DNA of 64,000 nucleotides from Rhodothermus sp. Its GTDB lineage: Bacteria; Bacteroidota; Rhodothermia; Rhodothermales; Rhodothermaceae. The translations under genes were made by a program, and so were the position numbers. Location: contig JAUZRN010000033.1 of the NCBI GenBank assembly GCA_030950375.1, positions 1 through 64,000 on the forward strand, written 5' to 3'. Shown here one piece after another: positions 35,903 to 45,171 of this stretch (its first letter is position 1; each line of letters starts with the position of its first letter). A model generated the notes under the pieces. It ran no database searches and was not told the DNA's origin. It worked only from the letters and a program-made list of their open reading frames with translations.

Positions 35903-36700
35903 TTATTGTTTGGGCGGCGGTAGAAAGACAGGCTCAAATTCACGCAGCGGCATGCCTTCTTTGGGGGGAATGCGCCGTCGGCTATCGCGTTCCAGCACCA
36001 GCTCGTAGACGATGCGATCGCTTCGGTAAAAACGCTGCTGATAATAGACCACTTTCTCGCTACTGGTACACGAGATGCGATCGATGCGAAGTAGCGCCGT
36101 GCCTTCAGGCACCTGTAACCACCGAGCTGTTTCGGCGTCGGCGTTGACCGCAGCGATTCGGTAATACCCCCGCACAATGGGAATATGCAGTGTTTCCAGG
36201 ATGCTGTAGATGGTCTCCCGCTCCAGATTCTTTCCTTCCAGAAACTGGGCATAAAACGGCGTCAGCCACGTGCGATCGAATGCGATCGGCGCATCGTTCC
36301 CCAGACGCAGCCGATCCAGCCGGACCACCGTACTCCCTTCCGAGATACCCAGACGGGTAGCTACCTCGGCCGAAGCAGCTTCCGGCGCGAAATGCACAAC
36401 CTGCGAGCGCGCTTCAAGCCCGGCCCGGGCCATGTCTTCAGCAAAGTCGGTCAGCCGCACCAGTCCCTGCCGAATATGCGGCTGCTTCACAAACGAGCCC
36501 ACTCCCTGGCAGCGATAAATCAGCCCTTCATGCTCCAGGGTCTGTAAAGCTCGTCGCACAGTAATCCGGCTCACGCCGAAACGACGGCTCAGCTCATGCT
36601 CGGAAGGCAGCCGATCCTGGGGCTTGTAAACGCCCTGCTCAATCTGCTCACGCAACCAGTCACTGAGCTGCTGGTGGCGGGGTCGTCCAGGTCGCAACAT
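35903..36700 (-). CDS. GntR/HutC-family transcriptional regulator with UTRA domain
   Basis: 265 residues. The winged helix of GntR type (residues about 8-75, LPSEHELSRRFGVSRITVRRALQTLEHEGLI) is followed by a UTRA ligand-binding domain (about 95-245, with FAPEAASAEVATRLGI, VVRLDRLRLGNDAPIAFDRTWL and YQQRFYRSDRIVYELVLER). HutC-type members bind sugar phosphates, amino acid derivatives or similar small acids. No catabolic target is adjacent: it is flanked by moaA (same direction) and ndk (divergent). It may regulate itself or a distant locus. A perfect TAAGTTTG -7 element lies 35 bp before its start. Confidence 0.92.
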   Translation of the reverse strand: MLRPGRPRHQQLSDWLREQIEQGVYKPQDRLPSEHELSRRFGVSRITVRRALQTLEHEGLIYRCQGVGSFVKQPHIRQGLVRLTDFAEDMARAGLEARSQVVHFAPEAASAEVATRLGISEGSTVVRLDRLRLGNDAPIAFDRTWLTPFYAQFLEGKNLERETIYSILETLHIPIVRGYYRIAAVNADAETARWLQVPEGTALLRIDRISCTSSEKVVYYQQRFYRSDRIVYELVLERDSRRRIPPKEGMPLREFEPVFLPPPKQ

Positions 36701-36734
36701 ATCGTTTCAACTGAAAGCGTACAAAGCATCAGCA

Positions 36735-36742
36735 CAAACTTA
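36735..36742 (-). promoter_or_regulatory. Bacteroidota-type -7 element of the GntR gene
   Basis: TAAGTTTG on the minus strand fits TAnnTTTG exactly and lies 35 bp before the start codon. No good -33 TTTG was found at the expected distance. Confidence 0.35.
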
Positions 36743-36795
36743 ACGACAAAAAGACAACTTCAGGTTTTGAACGCATTTTTTCACCGGCAATTTCC

Positions 36796-36825
36796 TTTGC
36801 CTCGGCCTGATCTCCCGTATCTTTG
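36796..36825 (+). promoter_or_regulatory. Bacteroidota-type promoter of ndk
   Basis: TTTG (36796-36799), 18 nt, TATCTTTG (36818-36825). Both elements fit the -33/-7 consensus fully, with spacing one shorter than the usual 19. The ndk start lies 35 nt downstream. This is the clearest promoter of this type in the window. Confidence 0.6.
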
Positions 36826-36860
36826 GACGCATCTGTATCGCAGCAAGCAACCTACCGGAC

Positions 36861-37286
36861 ATGATGGAACAGACGCTGGCGATTCTTAAGCCTGACTGCG
36901 TACGGCGCGGTCTGATTGGCGAAGTGATTCGTCGGATCGAAGCCGCCGGTTTTCGCATTCGGGCCATGAAGATGGTACATCTGACCAAGCAGGAAGCCGA
37001 AGGCTTTTATGCCGTGCACCGGGGCCGACCGTTTTTTGAGGAGCTGACAACTTTTATGTCGAGTGGCCCCTGTGTACCCATGGTGTTGGAGAAGGAAAAC
37101 GCGGTGGCCGACTTTCGCGCCCTGATCGGCGCAACCGATCCGGCCGAAGCAGCCGAGGGCACGATCCGGCGCGAATTTGCCGAATCCAAAGGCCAGAACA
37201 TTGTGCACGGCTCCGACTCGGTCGAAAATGCCCGCATCGAAATCAACTACTTCTTCCCGACGATTGCACTGGTGGACCGCAGCTAA
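36861..37286 (+). CDS. ndk: Nucleoside-diphosphate kinase
   Basis: A 141-residue NDK that transfers the gamma-phosphate between nucleotides. The phospho-accepting His116 lies in [20 protein letters not shown], and [18 protein letters not shown] and [19 protein letters not shown] are the standard motifs. Two ATG codons in a row open the frame. Length matches the family. The coding end overlaps the start region of the following NamZ-like gene, so the two are probably co-transcribed. Confidence 0.97.
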   Translation: MMEQTLAILKPDCVRRGLIGEVIRRIEAAGFRIRAMKMVHLTKQEAEGFYAVHRGRPFFEELTTFMSSGPCVPMVLEKENAVADFRALIGATDPAEAAEGTIRREFAESKGQNIVHGSDSVENARIEINYFFPTIALVDRS

Positions 37287-38526
37287 CAGGCTGGGAGCTG
37301 GCCTTCTGTTACTGCTGCTGGCGGGCTGTTTCACCAAGGTCCCTTCAGAACGCGTACGCACAGGCGCCGAAGTGCTGGCCGCCCGCCACTTTGATTTATT
37401 GCGGGGCAAGCGGGTCGGGCTGATCACCAATCACACAGCCCGCATCGATACGATGCACCTGATCGATCGGTTGATGGCTGAGCCCGACGTGCACCTGGTG
37501 GCGTTGTTTGCGCCGGAGCACGGACTACGAGGCACAGCCGCGGCCGGTGAGGAGATTCGGGATGGGCGAGATGTGCGTACGGGTCTGCCGGTTTTCAGCC
37601 TCTATGGCGCCACGCGCAAGCCCACCCCGGAAATGCTGGCGAGCCTCGACGTGCTTGTGTTCGACCTGCAGGATGTGGGAGCGCGTTGTTACACGTATAT
37701 CTCGACCCTGGGGCTGGCCATGCAGGCCGCTGCTGAAGTCGGCATCCCATTCGTCGTACTGGATCGCCCGAATCCACTGGGTGGGACATTACTCTCCGGC
37801 TTCGTGCTGGAGCCGGCGCACGCTTCGTTTGTCGGGCTCTACCCCATTCCCCTGGTCTATGGCCTTACGATCGGCGAGCTGGCCCGGTTGATTCAGGGCG
37901 AACGATTATTGCCGAACGTGGCGCATCTGGAGCTGATTGTCGTGCCTCTGGAGGGATGGCACCGTCCCATGCAATGGCCTGATACGGGTCTGCCCTGGCG
38001 TCCGCCCAGTCCTAACCTGCCCACGTTCGAGGCAGCGCTGGCCTATCCAGGCACCGTGCTCTTTGAAGCTGTTGACGGAAGTGAGGGCCGCGGTACCGAT
38101 GCTCCCTTCCTGCAGGTAGGCACGTCCTGGGCCAATGCGCAGGCACTGGCCGATACGCTCAACGCTCGCCGCCTTCCCGGTGTCCGCTTCGAGCCCATCT
38201 CGTTCGTGCCGCAACCGCGTCCCGGTGCACCTCATCCTCGCTACGAGGGCACGCAGTTACACGGCGTACGCCTGCACATCACTGACCGCCGGCAGTTTCG
38301 GCCGGTTGTGACGGGCATCCATCTGCTGCATGCCTTTTACCATCAGGCGCCCCCCACCTACCGCGACACGTTCATACAGCGTCCGGACTGGCTGGCCCGT
38401 CTGGTTGGTACCGAGCGTCTCTATGAGCTGCTGCGCGCTGGAGCTTCGCCCGAAAGGATCATCGCCACCTGGCGCAACGAAGTGGCAGCATTTCAGGAGC
38501 GACGCCAGCCCTACCTCCTTTACTGA
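37228..38526 (+). CDS. DUF1343 / NamZ-like exo-beta-N-acetylmuramidase lipoprotein
   Basis: About 432 residues. A lipoprotein signal ends in LLLAGC, followed by the DUF1343 core: [63 protein letters not shown] and [10 protein letters not shown]. NamZ of this family removes non-reducing N-acetylmuramic acid from peptidoglycan fragments, so a periplasmic role in wall recycling is likely. The start is uncertain: ATG at 37228 overlaps ndk by 59 bp, while TTG at 37264 would give a shorter, more normal signal peptide. It is followed by other wall genes (dacB, mreD). Confidence 0.88.
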   Translation: MPASKSTTSSRRLHWWTAANRLGAGLLLLLLAGCFTKVPSERVRTGAEVLAARHFDLLRGKRVGLITNHTARIDTMHLIDRLMAEPDVHLVALFAPEHGLRGTAAAGEEIRDGRDVRTGLPVFSLYGATRKPTPEMLASLDVLVFDLQDVGARCYTYISTLGLAMQAAAEVGIPFVVLDRPNPLGGTLLSGFVLEPAHASFVGLYPIPLVYGLTIGELARLIQGERLLPNVAHLELIVVPLEGWHRPMQWPDTGLPWRPPSPNLPTFEAALAYPGTVLFEAVDGSEGRGTDAPFLQVGTSWANAQALADTLNARRLPGVRFEPISFVPQPRPGAPHPRYEGTQLHGVRLHITDRRQFRPVVTGIHLLHAFYHQAPPTYRDTFIQRPDWLARLVGTERLYELLRAGASPERIIATWRNEVAAFQERRQPYLLY

Positions 38527-38786
38527 TTGGCCTTTGCAGCACGTGGCCGCCAGAGAATAGCCCAGATCACTTCCAGATAACCTGCCACAATAAGCACAGG
38601 CGCCACGTGGCGCGACCAGAAGCCGTCCAACTCATGCTCAATGGCCATGATCGTAAAACCCAGCACCACCAGCGCAACGCCTACCAGCAATAACTGATAA
38701 TTGCGGCGTGAAAAAACCATGGGCCGCCGGCCAGTAGCTGTTGGCCGTGTGCCTCTACGAGACCCCGTGCGCGGACGAGCACTCAT
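38520..38786 (-). CDS. DUF3098-family inner-membrane protein
   Basis: About 88 residues. A basic N-terminus (SARPRTGSRRGTRPTA) is followed by FSRRNYQLLLVGVALVVLGFTIMA and a second membrane helix (HVAPVLIVAGYLEVIWAIL). This two-helix layout with F-x-RRNY is the DUF3098 pattern found in Bacteroidota, often near cell-division or wall genes. The ATG at 38786 is preferred; the frame is open to 38831. It overlaps the end of the NamZ-like gene by 7 bp in convergent orientation. Function unknown. Confidence 0.75.
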   Translation of the reverse strand: MSARPRTGSRRGTRPTATGRRPMVFSRRNYQLLLVGVALVVLGFTIMAIEHELDGFWSRHVAPVLIVAGYLEVIWAILWRPRAAKANQ

Positions 38787-38878
38787 CGCTGAGTCATTCG
38801 ATATCCGTTCGAGCAGCGAACCTGAAGGCATCTATTCAGGTTCCACGCACGACCTGTTTCCAAGCCAGCGTCTGAACG

Positions 38879-40312
38879 ATGCGTCTGTCTCGCCTGCTGT
38901 ATCTGGCCCTCCTGGTCCTTCTAAGTACAACAGGCTGGCCTACATCACCCGTGCTTGAAGCCCGTCTGGAAAACGTGCGAAGCCATCTGGCCGCTGAGCA
39001 GGCGTTCTGGGGTGTATACGTGGCCGATGCAGCCAACGGTCAGGTGCTGGTTGCCCAGCATGCCGACCGAGGGCTCCTGCCGGCTTCTACCCATAAACTG
39101 CTGACCACAGCCACTGCGCTGGACCTGCTGGGTCCTGACTACCGCTACCGAACGGTCCTGTATTTCAATGGCCGTATCGATGGGACTACGCTGCACGGCG
39201 ACCTGATCCTGCGTGGCTCGGGCGATCCAACGTTCGGTAGCCCTTCCTGGCCCGGCCCCGATCCACTCAAGCAATGGGCACAGGAACTGGCCCGTATGGG
39301 CATTCGGCGGATTGAGGGACGCCTGATTGGAGATGATAATCGCTTCGACGATCGCCCTTATGCAGACGGCTGGGATATCGACTATGTCACCTCACAGATC
39401 AACCTGGGTCTGGGCTTTGCCGTCAGCGGCCTTTCCTACCACAACAACGTTGTACGCCTGCGCATGGAAGCTACCCGACCGGGGGCCTCCATCACAGTTA
39501 CCCAGGAGCCCTTTGCCTATCTGACCCTTGAAAACCGGGCCTACACCGCTGCCCGACGCTACGGCGAGGCGATTCAACTTGAACGTACATTTGCCTCCGA
39601 GCACCTCCGCCTGACCGGTTCACTGCCGATCAACCATCGAGGCACCATCGAAATTCCGGTAGCCCACCCTACCCGTTACACCCTGGAAGCTTTCCGCCAT
39701 TACCTGGAGCAGGCGGGCATTACCGTAGCAGCCGAACTGTTCGACGTGGACGACCTGCCCCGCCCTCCCCGCTACAATCAACGCCATGCGCTACTGGTGC
39801 ACTTTTCGCCCCCCCTGGCAGAGATCGTACGCGTCATCAATCATCAAAGCCATAACTTTTACGCCGAACAGGTTTTTCGGACCCTGAGTCCGGATGGATC
39901 GGCCGAAGGCGCTGCCCGGCGCATACGGGCTTTCCTGCATCGTCAGGGGATTGATACGCGGGGGCTCACCATTCGAGACGGCTCGGGACTTTCCCGCAAA
40001 AACCTGGTCCCTCCGGCTGTACTGGGCCAGCTACTGGTCGCTATGCAACACCATCCGGCACGTATTGCTTTCCAAGCATCACTTCCTCACGGCGGCGCGC
40101 CCGGTTCGACGCTGGCCGACCGACTGCAGGATATTCCTGTACGCGCCAAAACGGGCTCTCTGCTGCATGTACGCACGTTGAGTGGATACCTTACGACGCG
40201 CGATGGTCGTATGTTGGCCTTTGCGTTGATGGCGAACAATTATACCATCCCGACCTCTCGCATTGTAAATGCGCTGGATCAGATGGTTCGGACGCTATAC
40301 ATGACCCCTTAG
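38879..40312 (+). CDS. dacB: D-alanyl-D-alanine carboxypeptidase/endopeptidase (PBP4 type)
   Basis: A 477-residue class-C penicillin-binding protein. After a signal peptide (LLYLALLVLLSTTGWP) the active-site motifs appear: STHK (Ser70, Lys73), SHN in NHQSHNFYAEQVFRTL, and KTG in VRAKTGSLLHVRTLSGYL. The long insertion between the first two motifs, with the GDPTFGS segment, is typical of PBP4. It trims or cleaves peptidoglycan cross-links in the periplasm. It begins a small wall-related unit with mreD 4 bp behind it. Confidence 0.93.
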   Translation: MRLSRLLYLALLVLLSTTGWPTSPVLEARLENVRSHLAAEQAFWGVYVADAANGQVLVAQHADRGLLPASTHKLLTTATALDLLGPDYRYRTVLYFNGRIDGTTLHGDLILRGSGDPTFGSPSWPGPDPLKQWAQELARMGIRRIEGRLIGDDNRFDDRPYADGWDIDYVTSQINLGLGFAVSGLSYHNNVVRLRMEATRPGASITVTQEPFAYLTLENRAYTAARRYGEAIQLERTFASEHLRLTGSLPINHRGTIEIPVAHPTRYTLEAFRHYLEQAGITVAAELFDVDDLPRPPRYNQRHALLVHFSPPLAEIVRVINHQSHNFYAEQVFRTLSPDGSAEGAARRIRAFLHRQGIDTRGLTIRDGSGLSRKNLVPPAVLGQLLVAMQHHPARIAFQASLPHGGAPGSTLADRLQDIPVRAKTGSLLHVRTLSGYLTTRDGRMLAFALMANNYTIPTSRIVNALDQMVRTLYMTP

Positions 40313-40316
40313 GCCT

Positions 40317-40814
40317 ATGCCCGCTTTGCTACTGTCGCCCACTACTTTGGGCCGCCTGCTGAAAATAACCCTGCAGGGCGTGCTGGCTGTCCTGCTGCAA
40401 TGGCTGGTGCTCAACCGCCTGCGTCTGTGGGGGGCCTATCCGGACGCAGTACTGCTGTTTGTGGCTTATCTCGGACTGGCCTACGGCCGCCGTGTGGGTC
40501 TGGTGGGTGGGTTTACCAGTGGCCTCCTGTTGGATGCGTTGCTTGATAGCTGGGGACTGCATACGTTTACAAAAAGCTTGATGGGCTTTCTGACGGGCCT
40601 GTTTGCCCTGGAAAAACCGGAAGCGTTTCGTCCAACGCTAACGCAGGCCTTTCTGGGAGGGCTCGTACTGGCCCTGGTTCACAATGGACTGCTGGTGGCT
40701 CTGCTGGCCCTCTCAGCCGGTACGCGCACGGCCTTTATGATCGAAGTGCTCTGGCTGGGCAGTGCCCTGTACACTGCCGTCCTGGGTGTATTGATCGTTC
40801 TGCTCCGACCGTAA
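40317..40814 (+). CDS. mreD: Rod shape-determining protein MreD
   Basis: A 165-residue inner-membrane protein with five to six hydrophobic segments. LQWLVLNRLRLWGAYPDAVLLFVAYLGLAYGRRVGLVGGFTSGLLLDAL is the MreD pattern (aligned with the family's PDLxLL and GFxxGLLxD). MreD joins the elongasome that guides lateral wall growth. mreB and mreC are not here, so the mre genes are split in this genome. It follows dacB by 4 bp and precedes the dehydrogenase by 16 bp. Confidence 0.85.
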   Translation: MPALLLSPTTLGRLLKITLQGVLAVLLQWLVLNRLRLWGAYPDAVLLFVAYLGLAYGRRVGLVGGFTSGLLLDALLDSWGLHTFTKSLMGFLTGLFALEKPEAFRPTLTQAFLGGLVLALVHNGLLVALLALSAGTRTAFMIEVLWLGSALYTAVLGVLIVLLRP

Positions 40815-40830
40815 AAAAACGGTACAAGGC

Positions 40831-41724
40831 ATGGCTGCTGTTGCGGTGATCGGTCTGGGACGCATGGGCTATCCCATAGCGCACAATTTATTGAAAGCCG
40901 GCTACGACGTGGTCGTCTACAATCGCACCCCGGAAAAGGCCGCCCCGCTGGTTACCGAAGGGGCCCGACAGGCGCAATGCCCGGGTGAAGCGGCCCGTGC
41001 CACTGGCCTGGTGCTCACCATGGTGTCCGACGACGCGGCCCTGAAAGCCGTGGTGGAAGGCCCCGACGGCCTGCTGGCACAGCTGCCGCCCGGTGGCATC
41101 CATGTGGCGATGAGCACCATCAGCACAGAGCTCTCCACGCGTCTGAGCCGCCAACATCAAGCGCGGGGGCAGTTTTTTGTTGGGGCCCCTGTCTTTGGGC
41201 GGCCTGAGGCAGCCACAGCGGCTCAGCTCCGCATCGTGGTAGCAGGACCACCCGAAGCCATCGAGCGATGCCGTCCCGTGCTTGAGGTGCTTGGCAGCCG
41301 ATTGTTCCTTGTAGGCACATCGCCGGCAAAGGCGCACCTGGTCAAATTGGCCGGGAATTTTCTGTTGGCCTCGATGTTGGAAGCGCTGGGCGAGGCCTTT
41401 GCGCTGATACGCAAGGGCGGGCTGGAGCCGCAGCAATTTTTTGAAATCATCGATGCACTGTTTGGCTCTCCCATCTACCACAATTACGGCCAGCTAATCG
41501 CCACGCAACGCTACACGCCTCCGGGCTTTGCCCTACCGCTGGGCCTGAAAGATGTACGGTTGGCCCGGCAGGCGGCCCATGCCCTCCAGGTACCCATGCC
41601 ACTGGCTTCGCTGATAGAAAACCACCTCGTTGAAGCCCTGGCTACCGGATTGCAGGATGTTGACTGGGCAGCCCTGGCCGAGATTGCGGCCCGCCATGCC
41701 GGATTGCCTTCGGCCGCTTCTTAG
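40831..41724 (+). CDS. 3-hydroxyisobutyrate dehydrogenase-family oxidoreductase
   Basis: A 297-residue beta-hydroxyacid dehydrogenase. The NAD(P) motif VIGLGRMGYPIAHNLLKAGYDVVVYNRT fits NADP users (Arg after the last beta strand), the substrate loop is HVAMSTIST, and the catalytic lysine lies in HLVKLAGNFLL. Substrates in the family include 3-hydroxyisobutyrate, tartronate semialdehyde, glyoxylate and succinic semialdehyde; the sequence does not choose between them. Preceded closely by mreD and overlapping the thrA stop by 4 bp in convergent orientation. Confidence 0.88.
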   Translation: MAAVAVIGLGRMGYPIAHNLLKAGYDVVVYNRTPEKAAPLVTEGARQAQCPGEAARATGLVLTMVSDDAALKAVVEGPDGLLAQLPPGGIHVAMSTISTELSTRLSRQHQARGQFFVGAPVFGRPEAATAAQLRIVVAGPPEAIERCRPVLEVLGSRLFLVGTSPAKAHLVKLAGNFLLASMLEALGEAFALIRKGGLEPQQFFEIIDALFGSPIYHNYGQLIATQRYTPPGFALPLGLKDVRLARQAAHALQVPMPLASLIENHLVEALATGLQDVDWAALAEIAARHAGLPSAAS

Positions 41725-44192
41725 CGCATCTGTTCCAGCGCGCGTCGCAGATCCGATACGATGCCGGCGGCCGTAACCTGGGGACCGGCCCCCGGGCCAC
41801 GCACCACCAGTGGTGTGCGGCAGTAGTAGGCCGTGGTGAAGGCAATCAGATTGTCGGTACCCTGCAGGTTGTAGAACGGCGATTCGGGCCCCACGGCCCG
41901 CACCTCGACGGACAGGCGGCCGTCTTCGATCCGGCCAATGTAATGCAGGCGGCGCCCTTCCTGATGCGCAGCTTCGATACGTTCGCGCCAGTAGACATCC
42001 CACTCACCCAGTCGCGCCATGAACGTGTCCAGCGGCACATTGCGTAGCTCATCCGGTACCAGCGGCCGCACCGCCACGTCGCTGCGTTCAACCGGCATGC
42101 CCAGCTCACGCGCAAGGATAAGCAGCTTACGCGCCACGTCTTCACCCGAAAGGTCATCGCGCGGATCGGGTTCGGTGTAGCCGGCCTTACGCGCCGTCCG
42201 CACCGCCTCAGAGAATGGCACACCTTCGGCCATCTGATTGAATAAGAAGGCCAGCGTACCCGAAAACACGCCTTCGATCCGCCGTATTTCATCACCAGCC
42301 AGCAGCAGATCCTGCAGCGTTGCAATAACAGGCAGACCGGCACCTACGGTGGTCTCATAACGATAAGGAACCCGGCGTTCACGCGCGATCTCACGCAACC
42401 GTCGATAAAAGTCGTACGTAAGCGTGTTGGCCCGTTTATTAGGCGTAACGACAGCTACACCGGCCGCAAGCAGATCTGGATAGCGGCGCGCCACCTCTTC
42501 GGAAGCCGTCGCATCGACGACCACCAGGCGGCGTGGTCGCTCGTTGGTCAGCAGATGTACCAGCCGATCCAGGTCCATGGACTCGCCTTCTGCCTGGAGT
42601 CGTTCGCGGGCTTTGCTCCAGGGGATACCGGCCGGATGCCAGAGCATACGTTCGGCGGTCGCCAGACCGGCCAGCCGTAGCTCCAGGCCTTCCTCCTCAC
42701 GCAGGTGGGGAATCTGGCGGGCCAGCATATCCAGCAATGTCCCTCCAATCACGCCCGTACCGATCAAGAACAGATGCGCCCGCATTGTCCGCTGGATGAA
42801 CGTCTCATGCAACGCTTGCACGGCCCGCTGCGCATCTCGCTGGGCAATCACGGCCGAAATGTTGGTCTCGGCAGCGCCCTGCGCAATGGCCAGCACGTTC
42901 ACGTTCGCCTGGCCAAGCGCCGAGAACATACGCCCGGCCAGCCCCGGCTGGTGACGCATGCGATCGCCGACCACAGAGACCGTGGCACACTCGGGCACCA
43001 TGTAGATGCGCCGGATGCGTCCGGTCTCCAGCTCAAGGGCAAACGTTCGCCGAAGTGTCTCCAGGGCTGCTTCAGCCTCGGCTGCGCGTACTCCCAGGCA
43101 GAGACTCTGCTCACTGGAAGCCTGCGAGACCAGCAGCACGTTGATCTTTTGCTCGGCCAGCGCCAGAAATGCCCGCCCGGAAATGTCCGGTGTCCCCAGC
43201 ATCCCTGCCCCTTCCAACATGAGCACCGCGATATCTCGAATGGCCGTTACCGCCCGCACATACCATGGCGGTGGAGGAGCCTCAGACGTGATCAGCGTAC
43301 CTGGAGCCTCTGGATTCAGCGTGTTGCGAATGCGTAGCGGGATTTTTCGAGCCTGCAACGGTTCCATAGTACGCGGATGCAACACCCTGGCACCGAAGTA
43401 AGCCATTTCGGCCGCCTCCCGATAACTCAGGTGGGGCAGCACAAAAGCCTCGGGTACCAGCCGGGGATCGGCTGACATGACGCCATCGACATCCGTCCAG
43501 ATAATCACCAGCTCGGCCTCCAACGCTGCCCCCAGAATGGTGGCCGTGTAGTCGCTGCCTGACCTTCCCAGCGTCGTCGTAACCCCTTCTTTGGTCGAAC
43601 CGATAAAGCCCGTCACTACGACGATCTGATCTTCCGGAATCGCCGCAAAGCGCTCGCGGATCAGGTAGTTTGTGACCGAAAAATCGACGTTGGCCTCTCC
43701 GAAAGTGTCGTCCGTGCGAATCAGCTCGGTAGCCTCCAGGGCAATCGCCGGGCTACCGGCTGCCCGGAAGGCAGCCGCCACCAGTGGCGCCGAGAGACGC
43801 TCACCAAAGCTGATGATGGCGTCCCGCGTCCGAGGCGTACATTCGCGCAAGAGGTACAGGCCGTCCAGCAGTTCGGTCAGTGCCTGCCAGTGAGCGTTGA
43901 GCTGCACCTCAAGAGCCGTTCGCTCCTCCGAGGGCACAAGCGTCTCCAGCACCTCCTGATGTCGCTGCCGGAGCGCTTCGATGGTCGTGCGATGCGCACC
44001 AGTACGCGCCAGGGCTGCATCGATACAGCTCAGCAGTTGATCGGTCACCCCTCCCAATGCCGAAACCACCACAATCCGCCGAACCGTATCCGGCTCAGCC
44101 TGCACGAGCTGCACCACGCGCCGAATCCGATCGGCCGTGGCTACTGAAGTTCCTCCAAATTTATGCACTCGAATGGGACGTGCCTGTACCAT
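41721..44192 (-). CDS. thrA: Bifunctional aspartokinase / homoserine dehydrogenase I
   Basis: An 823-residue fusion that catalyses the first and third steps of the aspartate pathway to threonine and methionine. The kinase part (about 1-300) has VHKFGGTSVATADRI and LGRSGSDYTATILGAALEA; two ACT-type regulatory parts follow (about 310-465, AVLMLEGAGMLGTPDISGR and VSVVGDRMRHQPGLAGRMF); the homoserine dehydrogenase part begins near 470 (FLIGTGVIGGTLLDML) with VVTPNKRAN and GGDE/EGVFSGTLAFLFNQM. No thrB or thrC is adjacent. The ~200-bp leader has a small hairpin but no Thr/Ile-rich leader peptide, so classical thr attenuation is not supported. Confidence 0.96.
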   Translation of the reverse strand: MVQARPIRVHKFGGTSVATADRIRRVVQLVQAEPDTVRRIVVVSALGGVTDQLLSCIDAALARTGAHRTTIEALRQRHQEVLETLVPSEERTALEVQLNAHWQALTELLDGLYLLRECTPRTRDAIISFGERLSAPLVAAAFRAAGSPAIALEATELIRTDDTFGEANVDFSVTNYLIRERFAAIPEDQIVVVTGFIGSTKEGVTTTLGRSGSDYTATILGAALEAELVIIWTDVDGVMSADPRLVPEAFVLPHLSYREAAEMAYFGARVLHPRTMEPLQARKIPLRIRNTLNPEAPGTLITSEAPPPPWYVRAVTAIRDIAVLMLEGAGMLGTPDISGRAFLALAEQKINVLLVSQASSEQSLCLGVRAAEAEAALETLRRTFALELETGRIRRIYMVPECATVSVVGDRMRHQPGLAGRMFSALGQANVNVLAIAQGAAETNISAVIAQRDAQRAVQALHETFIQRTMRAHLFLIGTGVIGGTLLDMLARQIPHLREEEGLELRLAGLATAERMLWHPAGIPWSKARERLQAEGESMDLDRLVHLLTNERPRRLVVVDATASEEVARRYPDLLAAGVAVVTPNKRANTLTYDFYRRLREIARERRVPYRYETTVGAGLPVIATLQDLLLAGDEIRRIEGVFSGTLAFLFNQMAEGVPFSEAVRTARKAGYTEPDPRDDLSGEDVARKLLILARELGMPVERSDVAVRPLVPDELRNVPLDTFMARLGEWDVYWRERIEAAHQEGRRLHYIGRIEDGRLSVEVRAVGPESPFYNLQGTDNLIAFTTAYYCRTPLVVRGPGAGPQVTAAGIVSDLRRALEQMR

Positions 44193-44390
44193 AGGTTGCT
44201 CCAGAATCCATGATGTTGCACAATTTAGGCGTGGAATTTACAATGAGAAAGGGCGTCCGTCTTTTTAAAGACGCATTAAATCGCCGAAAGCGCTTTGCCC
44301 CAGCACGCATGAAAAAACGACGCATCGTTGCAGATCCGTTGACGTGAACGGAGCTTTTTTCGTAAGCTGGCGTTCCAGCGATCGAGATGT

Positions 44391-44466
44391 GGGGCCATAG
44401 CTCAGTTGGTAGAGCGCCACAATGGCATTGTGGAGGTCGCCGGTTCGAATCCGGCTGGCTCCACCA
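44391..44466 (+). tRNA. tRNA-Ala (anticodon GGC)
   Basis: A 76-nt cloverleaf with encoded CCA. The acceptor stem GGGGCCA/TGGCTCC contains the G3-T70 pair that identifies alanine tRNA; D-arm GCTC-AGTTGGTA-GAGC; anticodon stem CCACA/TGTGG with loop ATGGCAT, anticodon GGC at 44424-44426; T-arm GCCGG-TTCGAAT-CCGGC. It lies between thrA (divergent) and a 700-bp gene-poor stretch. Confidence 0.97.
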
Positions 44467-44471
44467 GAAGG

Positions 44472-44502
44472 CGGGGTGCTTTCAGACGGCATCCCGTTTT
44501 TT
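44472..44502 (+). terminator. Rho-independent terminator after tRNA-Ala
   Basis: Stem CGGGGTGC (44472-44479) with GCATCCCG (44489-44496), one G-U pair, loop of 9 nt, then six T. It lies just downstream of the tRNA. Confidence 0.8.
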
Positions 44503-45171
44503 AGTGCGTCTTTTCCAACGCGCTCTGCTCTCGTAACTCCGACAGGTAATACGTGCCAGCTTCCCTGTCGGGCAACCCCGTATACAGTGAACCGGCCAGG
44601 CGCAGTAGCTATAGCTGCCCGGCATGTGCTATTCAAACCGTTTGTCAGCAGCACGACCGAAACGGGATGGGTTACATTTCAGTATTGCCCCCAGTATTGC
44701 CCCCTGAGTCCAAAGGCAGCATCTACACGATGCCCTCCCAGAGAAGCACGCCGCTTCTCCTGACCCACGATGCCGTCGCCGGCTCTCTCTAGGCGATGCA
44801 GATTACAACCACATGATCGAGGCAACACCCGGCCGCGGGACCATACATCCGCTCATGGCCCGCCTCTAATCGTCAGACACTGCGCGACTGTACCCGAAAA
44901 TATGGGGCATGCACACCGATCATTTTGCCAGGATTATCTCGAGCGTGCCCCGTGTTGCCCCGTTCTGGGCAGGTTATCCCGGTCGAACGTGCACGTCTTC
45001 AGCGTACTTTCAAGTTCTGGCAAAGGCAGGCCCCTTTTTATCCATCGTCTCGACGATTTTTTCGTACGCTTCTAACGAAGAAGGGTGGTAGATTGATGGC
45101 TGAAAGCGTAACTTCGCTAACCGGAAAGCCCTTTTTGTCCTGAAATTTTTTCCAGGAAATCGGAGCCAACC
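44503..45171. other. Gene-poor stretch between tRNA-Ala and citrate synthase gene
   Basis: No convincing complete gene. It holds a 12-bp tandem duplication, CAGTATTGCCCC twice at 44680-44703. One plus-strand frame reads LGDADYNHMIEATPGRGTIH and stops near 44869, which looks like a broken coding remnant but matches no family I recognise. A position beside a tRNA gene is a common integration site, so a decayed element is possible. No integrase motif and no second copy of the tRNA 3' end were seen. The last 60 bp hold the gltA leader with CGGAG before the ATG. Confidence 0.4.
44680..44703. repeat. 12-bp tandem duplication
   Basis: CAGTATTGCCCC occurs twice head to tail, 214 bp downstream of the tRNA-Ala gene, in sequence without a gene. 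Confidence 0.8.

Noticed and set aside
44193-44390. thr-type attenuator before thrA
   Set aside because: No leader peptide rich in Thr or Ile and no terminator/antiterminator pair; only a small AT-rich hairpin is seen.
44265-44654. Minus-strand ORF across tRNA-Ala
   Set aside because: The part over the tRNA (SRIRTGDLHNAIVALYQLSYG) is the well-known false translation of a tRNA complement.
44680-44703. Start of a CRISPR or other repeat array
   Set aside because: Only two 12-bp copies head to tail with no spacers and no cas genes.
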